From the NCBI GenBank assembly GCA_019424645.1, contig JAHYZB010000008.1, positions 1 through 17,908 of the forward strand: DNA of 17,908 nt. The letters are read 5' to 3'. The position numbers were made by a program, and so were the translations under genes. This DNA is from Oxalobacter formigenes. GTDB lineage: Bacteria; Pseudomonadota; Gammaproteobacteria; Burkholderiales; Burkholderiaceae_D. Positions within the stretch are counted from its first letter, which is position 1; every line of letters starts with the position of its first letter. Below the pieces are notes generated by a model. The model made no database searches and was not told where the DNA came from. It saw only the letters and a list, made by a program, of their open reading frames with translations. Below are positions 1 through 6,413 of this stretch, in pieces.

Positions 1-677
1 GCGCTCACAAACACAATGAAAGGGAAGCGGCTGACTATCTGATCGCACGCCTGAAACGGGGAGAACGTATTGCGCTCGTTTCCGATGCCGGGACACCTGC
101 CGTTTCCGATCCTGGAGCCAGAATTGTTGATGCAGTCAGGGAAGCCGGTCTCAATGTCGTCCCCATTCCGGGCTCTTCTGCCGCCATCACGGCACTTTCG
201 GCTTCCGGATTGCTGGACGATCACTTTCTGTTTTACGGTTTTTTACCGACAAAAAATGCCCAGCGAAAAGACGTTCTGAAAACCCTGACAGAGACCCGCG
301 CAACCCTTATTTTCTACGAAGCGCCACACCGGATTGAAGAAACCCTGAGTGCGCTGGCCGACATTTTCCAGCCCGCACGCAGGATCGTCATTGCACGCGA
401 ACTCACCAAGCTGTTCGAGGAAATCCACCGCTGTACGATGTCTGACGTCATAGACTGGTTCAAAAGCGATCCAAATCACAGAAAGGGAGAATTTGTATTA
501 TTGGTCGAAGGTGCCCAACCCGTATCCAGCGACCTGAATACGGAATCGCAACGCGTATTATCCATACTGATGCAAGAATTGCCTGTCAGTACGGCTGCCA
601 GCCTTGCGGCAAAAATAACCGGCGACAAGAAAAACCGCCTTTATGAACTTGCCCTGCAACTGAAACAAGATGAATGA
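1..677 (+). CDS. rsmI: 16S rRNA (cytidine(1402)-2'-O)-methyltransferase RsmI, 5' end cut by the window edge
   Basis: RsmI uses S-adenosylmethionine to methylate the ribose of C1402 in 16S rRNA, near the decoding centre. The reading frame is open from the first bases (first complete codon at position 3) to a TGA at 675-677, giving 224 visible residues. E. coli RsmI has about 286 residues, so roughly the first 60 are missing. The visible part begins inside the tetrapyrrole-methylase-type fold. It contains the hallmark segment LVSDAGTPAVSDPG near residues 25-38, the PIPGSSAAITALSASGL segment, then FYEAPHRIEETL, ARELTK and KGEFVLLVEG, all in the order seen in RsmI. The frame is intact with no internal stop. 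The true start lies outside the window, so nothing can be said about its promoter. The next gene begins 113 bases downstream and probably has its own promoter. Confidence 0.95.
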   Translation, partial: AHKHNEREAADYLIARLKRGERIALVSDAGTPAVSDPGARIVDAVREAGLNVVPIPGSSAAITALSASGLLDDHFLFYGFLPTKNAQRKDVLKTLTETRATLIFYEAPHRIEETLSALADIFQPARRIVIARELTKLFEEIHRCTMSDVIDWFKSDPNHRKGEFVLLVEGAQPVSSDLNTESQRVLSILMQELPVSTAASLAAKITGDKKNRLYELALQLKQDE

Positions 678-688
678 ATTCCGGAACA

Positions 689-790
689 TTGCCTGTAAAA
701 TAAATTTATAAACGACACCGATTGTCATAAGTGACAGCCCGGATAGTCTTGAAAAACCTATTTTCGACAACCATTCACAAGGAGACGGTT
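689..790 (+). promoter_or_regulatory. Candidate promoter/operator region of the flavodoxin-ferredoxin gene
   Basis: The 113 bases between rsmI and the next gene hold a small inverted repeat, TGTCA-TAAG-TGACA (723-736), about 55 bases before the start codon. A -35-like TTGTCA (722-727, five of six consensus bases) overlaps its left arm. A poor -10-like TAGTCT lies 16 bases downstream (744-749). A TATAAA at 707-712 has no matching -35. A strong Shine-Dalgarno sequence, AAGGAGA (779-785), sits 5 bases before the ATG at 791. The ribosome site is clear; the promoter and operator are weak inferences. Confidence 0.3.
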
Positions 791-1573
791 ATGCATTTCA
801 GCAACGCGGAACTCATTTACTTCAGTGCAACGGGAACCACCCGAAAAGTTGTCGAAACCATAGGCAAAACCATTTCCAACATCAACAACAGACGTAACCT
901 TCTCTTGCAGCCATATAAGGAAGAAACCATCATCCCGTCAGAAAACGTGACGGTTGTCGCCATGCCGGTTTATAACGGCAGACTGCCCATCATTTGCAGT
1001 GAGAGTCTGGCCCATCTGAAAGGCAAAAATACACCAGCCATCGCTGTTGTCGTTTACGGAAACCGGGAATATGACGATGCCTTGCTGGAACTGAAAAACC
1101 TGCTGGAAGCCAACGGTTTTTTTGTTGTCGGGGCAGGCGCATTCATCGGACGCCACTCCATCTTCCCTGAAGTGGCTACCGAACGCCCGGATGACAACGA
1201 CCTGAAAGTCATCGAAGCATTCACAAAACGCTGTCTTGAAAAACTGGAAGCGCTGACTTCTCCTTCCGATCTGTCACCCCTCGATATCAAAGGCCATTTT
1301 CCATACAAGGAAGTCAAATCTGTCCCGATGAAACCTTCCTCCGGAGACAATTGCAGTGTTTGCGGAACCTGCGCTGACATTTGCCCGGTAGAGGCAATTA
1401 CCCTGACCGATGTCTCGACTTCAACTGATGAGAGCCTGTGTATTTCCTGCGGCGCCTGTATCTCGGTCTGCCCGGATGAATCCAGACAATACCGTGGAGC
1501 GGATTATGAAAAATTCAGGGGCAAATTCATAGAGAGGTTCAGCCAGCGAAAAGAGCCTGAAGTGTTTGTATAA
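791..1573 (+). CDS. EFR1-type fusion of a flavodoxin-like domain with a 2x[4Fe-4S] ferredoxin
   Basis: This 260-residue cytoplasmic protein probably carries electrons between flavin and iron-sulfur centres. Its donor and acceptor are unknown. The N-terminal part (about residues 5-150) is flavodoxin-like: a first beta strand ELIYFSATG runs into the phosphate-binding loop SATGTTRKV (12-20) expected to hold FMN. The C-terminal part has two CxxCxxCxxxCP motifs, C188/C191/C194/C198 and C217/C220/C223/C227, as in bacterial 2[4Fe-4S] ferredoxins. There is no signal peptide or membrane segment. I chose the ATG at 791 because AAGGAGA lies just upstream and the flavodoxin strand begins at once; a GTG at 731 would add 20 residues without domain support. 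Proteins of this layout are annotated as EFR1-family ferredoxins and are common in anaerobes. The neighbours do not reveal its partner. Confidence 0.88.
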   Translation: MHFSNAELIYFSATGTTRKVVETIGKTISNINNRRNLLLQPYKEETIIPSENVTVVAMPVYNGRLPIICSESLAHLKGKNTPAIAVVVYGNREYDDALLELKNLLEANGFFVVGAGAFIGRHSIFPEVATERPDDNDLKVIEAFTKRCLEKLEALTSPSDLSPLDIKGHFPYKEVKSVPMKPSSGDNCSVCGTCADICPVEAITLTDVSTSTDESLCISCGACISVCPDESRQYRGADYEKFRGKFIERFSQRKEPEVFV

Positions 1574-1577
1574 ACAC
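1562..1577. repeat. Short inverted repeat over the stop codon of the flavodoxin-ferredoxin gene
   Basis: GTGTTT (1562-1567) and AAACAC (1572-1577) form a perfect 6-bp stem with the 4-base loop GTAT, and the stop codon lies in the loop and right arm. No T-run follows on either strand, so it is not a standard intrinsic terminator. It could protect the 3' end or be coincidental. Confidence 0.4.
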
Positions 1578-1604
1578 AATAAAAACGTACGAAACAGACA
1601 ATGT

Positions 1605-1626
1605 GCCAGATTTGAAAACATCTGGC
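1605..1626. repeat. Perfect 7-bp inverted repeat between convergent genes
   Basis: GCCAGAT (1605-1611) and ATCTGGC (1620-1626) form a 7-bp stem around an 8-base loop, midway between the flavodoxin-ferredoxin gene and the convergent GGDEF gene. The position suits a bidirectional transcript end, but neither side has the T-run of a Rho-independent terminator. The pairing is direct observation; a termination role is inference. Confidence 0.4.
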
Positions 1627-1665
1627 CCATCAGTCGGTAAAGTGACTTGCAGCTGTCCTGAAGTA

Positions 1666-1698
1666 ATCCGGTGCATCCCTTTCACCGGATCAGGGATG
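1666..1698. repeat. Two interlocking inverted repeats at the 3' end of the GGDEF gene
   Basis: ATCCGGTG (1666-1673) pairs with CACCGGAT (1683-1690) over 8 bp with a 9-base loop. Most of that loop, CATCCCT (1674-1680), is the perfect 7-bp complement of AGGGATG (1692-1698). The arms alternate a-b-a'-b', so the hairpins compete. A full pseudoknot is unlikely because the connecting loops (0, 2 and 1 bases) are too short to span the stems. The structure covers the minus-strand stop codon (1682-1684). No T-run follows in either direction. Confidence 0.5.
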
Positions 1699-4102
1699 AA
1701 TGACCGTCGTCGTTTGCGTCATATATTGCATACTGGTTGCGTCCCTGCTTTTTTGCCTTGTACAAGGCAATATCGGCATGATGAAACAGTTTGTCATAAG
1801 CTGTTCCATCCGCTGGTGAAATAGCGATCCCTACACTCATTGTTGAATAGATCGTCTTGCCTTCGCCTGTTTCAAATGGCGTCTTGCTCCAGATTTCAGA
1901 CAATCGTGCGATTTTATTGATGACCCCTGTTTCCCCGGAGCTTATCTTGCAGCAGATGGCGAATTCATCCCCTCCGATCCGCGACACAAGGTCATCCTGC
2001 CTGAAGTTTTCACGCAGACTGCCTGCCAGTGCCCTCAGTACCTTATCCCCTGTCAAATGCCCATACGTATCATTGACCAGTTTGAAGTGATCACAGTCGA
2101 TAATGGCAAGCATAACGCCATGACCGTCCGTCAGGCTTCTCTGTATGGTTTCCATGGCGCGCATCTCGAATGCACCACGGTTCAGAAGCCCCGTCAAGCC
2201 GTCAGATTGTGCCTGTTTCGTAGCATCACCCAATCGTCTGTAGACCCAGACAGTCGCCAGCAGAGAACTGATAGCCTGAAGCGTTTCCACATCACTGCTT
2301 CCGAGGCGGGACAAGAACGGGGGCATTTCTTCCATGCGTCCGGTAATCAGGATGGCGACAACCTCATTTTCAATCACAACGGGAACGGAAATGAAGTAAG
2401 GCAGACCCAAAGTCTCGCGAAGAACAGAAAAATGCCCGGGATCGTCCGCTGCCGTAACGAGTACAGCCTTTTCCGGATCAAGAAGCTCTGTATCCATGAC
2501 AATCGGCTGTCCCGCAAGTGCGTCTTTTTCATCCGGGCTATACCCCTGCAAGACATGTGAAACAAACTGTCCTTCCTTGTTCAACAGCAGAACCGCTGTT
2601 TTTTGCATATTCAGCGCTGCATTGATACGTTGCGTGGCCAGCATGAAAATGTCTTCCGTTGCTGTTCCCTGTCGCAGGGATACCGACAACTCTGCCAACA
2701 GACTGAACCCGCGGCGCTTGTGTTCCAGTTCATGGCGAATGGCAATGGAACGGGTATCCAGCTCCAGTATTTTGGCTGCATTTTGCTCACATAGCTTTAA
2801 AACAGCCTCAAGCGGAATTTCCTGTGACTTGTCTGACTTGACCGCATCCGTTTCCCAGCGTATTCCGCTCTCTTTCCCCAAAGCGCTTGCCTTGCCAGTC
2901 CTGTCTTTTGAAAACACACAAAAAACACCCGTCCAGTCCAGCCCGCGGGGACGGCCACCAATCGACGAAATTTCCGCCCCGGTATACAGGCCCAGAAGGG
3001 GAACCCGATCCTTTACAATTTCCTGGACAACATGGGCATCCTCAATGTCGATACCGCCATATCCTGCACAACGTCCGGCGCAATCTATATAAACGGCAAA
3101 AACAGGTTCACGTCCGTTCAGCCGTGAAAAAACACTCTCGATTCTCGGCCTCATGTAGTCCAGTTCCAGAGAGCGATACATAAGCCGGAACTCGGTTCCT
3201 TCCGTCATGTCCGGTTCAAACATGATAATGGCGCCCCGCTCTTTATCAATATCAAGGCAAAGCCGGCTGGCATAATGATCTTCACTATATTCGCCCCAAC
3301 GTTCACCGTGGTTGAGCCCGAACAACAGGAAAAATGGATAGTTTTCAGGTGCCACGGCAGAGTTCAGCAGCTTATCCATAAACTGGAGCGCAGGCTTCCC
3401 GTTAATTTCAAGAATGGCTGACCCATCCGCCTTTGTGACGGTATAGTAGGGAGAGGCAGGACGACAGCCATGAACGATAATGCTGTCCATCCGGATATCA
3501 TCGGAAAAAGCCATGGAAATGACGGCATGTTTGTCCAGTCCTCCCCCGGTATATTGCCGGGTTGCACTACAGGCATGATCGCCCTGAATACCGGCACCAT
3601 TCACATCCGGAGAGAAACCAAGGCCCTGTTCCAGACCTTCTATCAGCCATGTCGCCATAAGCAAACGGACATCCCCATCCGAGCGGTTTACTGCATCATA
3701 GAAAAGCAACATTGGGGAAGAAGAAGTAACGCCAGCGTCTGAAAGACGTTTTCCAAGTCGTATGCCGGTCTGTTTTTCACCTTGATCCAGATCATTTTCC
3801 ACCAATACCGTGCACGCACTATCTTCAAGCCAGAAGCAGACGACACCAACCTGATCGCCTGCATAACCGAACTTGTCATTGGTAATAACTCCAACGGCGC
3901 CTCCGCCATAAATGGGTTGGGATAGCCCAACAACCGATATGACGCCGTCCCGAAGACTTTGCTGGTCATGACGCGCGGTGCAAAAAAGCAAAACAAAATC
4001 GCATGGCTTGACCTGACCTGCTTTTGAAAGTGCTTCTGTAGCTGCCTGTTTCCCCGAAGCAAAACTATCCGGATTATCGCTGTAACCGATTCCTACCCGC
4101 AT
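1682..4102 (-). CDS. FIST-GAF-GGDEF protein, probable soluble diguanylate cyclase
   Basis: This 806-residue protein probably makes cyclic di-GMP from two GTP in response to a cytoplasmic ligand. The domain order is FIST N-terminal (about 1-220), FIST C-terminal (about 225-400), a helical linker (about 430-475), a GAF-like domain (about 476-620) and GGDEF (about 630-797). The active-site motif is the intact GGDEF at 710-714. The product-inhibition site RxxD is present as RQDD (701-704), exactly five residues before it. The metal- and nucleotide-binding segment DCDHFKLVND (669-678) and the YKAKKQGRNQY segment near the end are also intact, so activity is likely. No signal peptide or membrane span is visible, so both sensor modules should sit in the cytosol. 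FIST domains are thought to bind small molecules, perhaps amino acids; the ligand cannot be read here. The ATG at 4102 has AAAGGAA (4111-4117) 8 bases upstream. Confidence 0.9.
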   Translation of the reverse strand: MRVGIGYSDNPDSFASGKQAATEALSKAGQVKPCDFVLLFCTARHDQQSLRDGVISVVGLSQPIYGGGAVGVITNDKFGYAGDQVGVVCFWLEDSACTVLVENDLDQGEKQTGIRLGKRLSDAGVTSSSPMLLFYDAVNRSDGDVRLLMATWLIEGLEQGLGFSPDVNGAGIQGDHACSATRQYTGGGLDKHAVISMAFSDDIRMDSIIVHGCRPASPYYTVTKADGSAILEINGKPALQFMDKLLNSAVAPENYPFFLLFGLNHGERWGEYSEDHYASRLCLDIDKERGAIIMFEPDMTEGTEFRLMYRSLELDYMRPRIESVFSRLNGREPVFAVYIDCAGRCAGYGGIDIEDAHVVQEIVKDRVPLLGLYTGAEISSIGGRPRGLDWTGVFCVFSKDRTGKASALGKESGIRWETDAVKSDKSQEIPLEAVLKLCEQNAAKILELDTRSIAIRHELEHKRRGFSLLAELSVSLRQGTATEDIFMLATQRINAALNMQKTAVLLLNKEGQFVSHVLQGYSPDEKDALAGQPIVMDTELLDPEKAVLVTAADDPGHFSVLRETLGLPYFISVPVVIENEVVAILITGRMEEMPPFLSRLGSSDVETLQAISSLLATVWVYRRLGDATKQAQSDGLTGLLNRGAFEMRAMETIQRSLTDGHGVMLAIIDCDHFKLVNDTYGHLTGDKVLRALAGSLRENFRQDDLVSRIGGDEFAICCKISSGETGVINKIARLSEIWSKTPFETGEGKTIYSTMSVGIAISPADGTAYDKLFHHADIALYKAKKQGRNQYAIYDANDDGHSSLIR

Positions 4103-4310
4103 TTCTGGAATTCCTTTCCCTCATGCAACTTTTTTCGGTTATTTCACCATAAATCGGTTCTTTTGACTATGACGTCGCCCTGTTTTCATCAAGGACATTT
4201 CCACAGTGATCAAAATGAAGGTAAATACGGGCAAAGCAAACCACTTCGAATGGCTGATTCATTTGTGGCGAAATATATTTTTTCCGGGAATCGTTGAAAA
4301 CCTTAGGCTT
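4103..4310. other. Intergenic region between kup and the FIST-GAF-GGDEF gene
   Basis: These 208 bases separate two minus-strand genes. They hold the Shine-Dalgarno sequence of the GGDEF gene (4111-4117) and presumably its promoter, but I find no convincing -35/-10 pair. I also see no good intrinsic terminator for kup: just past its stop codon there is only a 4-bp imperfect stem around CCTAAGG. No small gene is supported. Confidence 0.5.
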
Positions 4311-6188
4311 TTAAATCTCGACCCGCGCACCAAGTTCGATAACACGATTGGTCGGAATCTGGTAATAATCTGCTGCACTGCGTGCATTGCGTGAAATCCA
4401 GATAAACAGGTGTTCACGCCATTTGACCATGCCTGATTTGGGTGACGGGATCAGCGTCTGCCGTGAAACGAAGAAAGAGGTGGACATCATATCGAAACTG
4501 TAGCCGTGTTCCTGACACAGTTCGAGCACTTTCGGAATGTCCGGCTCGTTTTTGAAGCCGTAATGGACGTCAATCTGATAGCACTGGTGGCTCAGTTCCT
4601 TGATCTGTACACGTTCCCATCGGGGAACCCAGGGTACTTCTTCTATATGAATGGTCAGGAAAAAGACCCTTTCATGCAAAACCTTGTTATGGGACAAATT
4701 ATGCAGTAATGCCTGCGGGACACCATCGTTCTCGCCGCGCAGGAAAACAGCCGTTCCCTTGACGCGCTGGGGCGGTGAAAAAAACAGCGACTGCAAAAAG
4801 GAATCCAGTGGAATAGCATGGCGTTTCTGGCTGTCGCCAACAAGTTTCCTTCCCCTTCGCCATGTCAGCATCAGGATGTAAAGCGCGACACCGAGTGCCA
4901 GCGGGAACCAGCCACCGCTCATGATTTTCAGGACATTGGACGAAAAGAGGAAAATGTCGACGAAGAAAAAACCCGCTGAAATCAACAGACAAGGTAAGAG
5001 TTTCCATTTCCAGTGATAATGCATCACGAAGAAAAGTAAAACGGTCGTAATCGTCATCGTTCCGGTCACAGCAATACCGTATGCCCCGGCCAGATTGTCG
5101 GAAGAACCGAAGCCGATAATCGCCAGGAGCACCGCAATCATCTGAAGCCAGTTTACAGTCGGCATATAAATCTGGCCGATTTCAGAAGCAGACGTGTGGA
5201 CAATTTTCATTCTGGGAAAGAGACCCAGACCGATTGCCTGACGGGTAATGGAAAAAGCGCCGGAAATAGTCGCTTGCGATGCGACCACAACCGCAATGGT
5301 TGAAATGAAAACCAGCGGATAAATACTCCATGAACCGAGTTGCTGGAAAAACGGATTGGAAATGGCCGCAGGATTGGAAAGCAACAAACCGCCCTGACCG
5401 AGATAATTCAAAGAAAGGGCAGGAAAAATAAGCATAAACCACGCCCTGCGGATCGGACCGGCTCCAAAATGCCCCATATCGGCATATAGAGCCTCCGCTC
5501 CGGTAAAAGCCAGGACGATTGCCCCCAGCGCGACGAAAGCAACCGTTGCATTATTGTGGACAAATACCCATGCATTGACCGGATTCAAGGCAACCAGAAT
5601 CTGTGGCGATTCGATAATATTGGCAATTCCCATCCCGGCGAGCCCAAGGAACCAGATAACCATGACTGGTCCGACAAATTTGCCGATACCGGCTGTCCCG
5701 GTCGATTGCACGGCATAAAGGACGACCAGAATGGCTATGGCAATAGGAACAATATAAGGTTTAAAGAAAGGTGTGGCAACTTCCAGGCCCTCTGTTGCCG
5801 AAAGCACGGAAATCGCAGGCGTAATAACGCTATCCCCATAAAAGAGAGCCGCCCCGAAAACCCCGAGCAACAACAGAGGTATATGCCATTTCGACCTGTC
5901 GGGAAGCGCCTTGTGTGCCAGAGCGAGAAGCGCCAGAATTCCACCTTCTCCCCTGTTGTCGGCACGCAGCATCATATAAACGTACTTGACACCGACAACA
6001 ATGATCAATCCCCAGATAATCAGGGAAATAATGCCGATAATATTCTCCGGAATCAGGGCAAGACCGTGCTCTTCAATGAAAACTGCTTTCATTGTATAAA
6101 GGGGGCTGGTCCCGATATCGCCGTAAACGATCCCGATCGCGGCGATCGTCATTGCAGCCATACCATGTTTTTCCGGTTTTATCGCCAA
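4311..6188 (-). CDS. kup: Low-affinity potassium uptake protein Kup (K+/H+ symporter)
   Basis: Kup imports potassium with protons across the inner membrane. The 625-residue product matches the usual length (E. coli about 622). The family signature GIVYGDIGTSPLY lies at residues 19-31, including Asp24, the counterpart of the aspartate implicated in proton coupling. Further conserved stretches are YGDSVITPA (117-125) and TGAEALYADMGHFG (229-242). Residues from about 12 to 445 hold around a dozen hydrophobic segments, followed by a cytoplasmic C-terminal domain of about 180 residues. The start is an unusual TTG at 6186-6188, supported by AGGA (6195-6198) 6 bases upstream; ATG codons at residues 10 and 13 are alternatives with poorer ribosome sites. 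The gene faces away from ettA across 225 bases. A 9-bp inverted repeat (6214-6241) lies 25 bases before the start and may regulate it. Confidence 0.95.
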   Translation of the reverse strand: MAIKPEKHGMAAMTIAAIGIVYGDIGTSPLYTMKAVFIEEHGLALIPENIIGIISLIIWGLIIVVGVKYVYMMLRADNRGEGGILALLALAHKALPDRSKWHIPLLLLGVFGAALFYGDSVITPAISVLSATEGLEVATPFFKPYIVPIAIAILVVLYAVQSTGTAGIGKFVGPVMVIWFLGLAGMGIANIIESPQILVALNPVNAWVFVHNNATVAFVALGAIVLAFTGAEALYADMGHFGAGPIRRAWFMLIFPALSLNYLGQGGLLLSNPAAISNPFFQQLGSWSIYPLVFISTIAVVVASQATISGAFSITRQAIGLGLFPRMKIVHTSASEIGQIYMPTVNWLQMIAVLLAIIGFGSSDNLAGAYGIAVTGTMTITTVLLFFVMHYHWKWKLLPCLLISAGFFFVDIFLFSSNVLKIMSGGWFPLALGVALYILMLTWRRGRKLVGDSQKRHAIPLDSFLQSLFFSPPQRVKGTAVFLRGENDGVPQALLHNLSHNKVLHERVFFLTIHIEEVPWVPRWERVQIKELSHQCYQIDVHYGFKNEPDIPKVLELCQEHGYSFDMMSTSFFVSRQTLIPSPKSGMVKWREHLFIWISRNARSAADYYQIPTNRVIELGARVEI

Positions 6189-6213
6189 TTCCGTTCCTGT
6201 TCTTACTGTAACG

Positions 6214-6247
6214 TTCGCACGATAGGATAAAGTCGTGCGAAATGCAA
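6214..6247 (-). promoter_or_regulatory. Perfect 9-bp inverted repeat over a candidate kup promoter
   Basis: TTCGCACGA (6214-6222) and TCGTGCGAA (6233-6241) are exact inverted copies separated by the 10 bases TAGGATAAAG. On the minus strand a weak promoter, TTGCAT (6242-6247) - 17 bases - TATCGT (6219-6224), places the repeat over the spacer and -10 box, where a repressor would bind. If transcription instead starts further upstream, the same repeat would form an RNA hairpin just before the kup ribosome site. The repeat is seen directly; promoter and role are inferred. Confidence 0.45.
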
Positions 6248-6323
6248 ATTAATGCACCTTATTTTTATTTAAATATACATGAATGTAGCCGATTTGCCGT
6301 AAAACAAGACTTCATTATTATGT

Positions 6324-6352
6324 TTGCGCAAGTGACTGGCACATGATATTTT
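6324..6352 (+). promoter_or_regulatory. Candidate ettA promoter with extended -10
   Basis: TTGCGC (6324-6329), a 17-base spacer and TATTTT (6347-6352) preceded by TG in the extended -10 position (TGATATTTT) form a plausible sigma-70 promoter about 60 bases before ettA. Each hexamer is an imperfect match, so confidence is modest. Confidence 0.35.
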
Positions 6353-6362
6353 TAAAGCTTTC

Positions 6363-6383
6363 CGGCTGAATGAAATTCAGTCG
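6363..6383 (+). repeat. Stem-loop in the ettA leader
   Basis: CGGCTGAAT (6363-6371), loop GAA, and ATTCAGTCG (6375-6383) pair over 9 bp with one G-U wobble. The inner 6 bp, CTGAAT/ATTCAG, are perfect. It would lie in the untranslated leader if transcription starts at the candidate promoter just upstream, ending 30 bases before the start codon. No T-run follows at once, so it is unlikely to terminate transcription. Confidence 0.4.
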
Positions 6384-6413
6384 ACATTATTATTTCACCC
6401 TTTTTATTCCATC

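Noticed and set aside
731..790. GTG start at 731 for the flavodoxin-ferredoxin gene
   Set aside because: The extra 20 residues precede the natural first beta strand, and the strong AAGGAGA site points to the ATG at 791.
1666..1698. H-type pseudoknot formed by the two interlocking repeats
   Set aside because: Connecting loops of 0, 2 and 1 bases cannot span 7- and 8-bp stems; competing hairpins are the only realistic reading.
2057..3092. Overlapping plus-strand open frames opposite the FIST-GAF-GGDEF gene
   Set aside because: They have no ribosome site and no domain, and lie within a fully supported minus-strand gene.
4270..4310. Terminator just downstream of kup around CCTAAGG
   Set aside because: The possible stem is about 4 bp with a bulge; this cannot be called a terminator.
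5556..6230. 224-codon plus-strand open frame opposite kup
   Set aside because: It is very rich in Asn, Arg, Gly and Asp with no domain; kup on the other strand is unmistakable.
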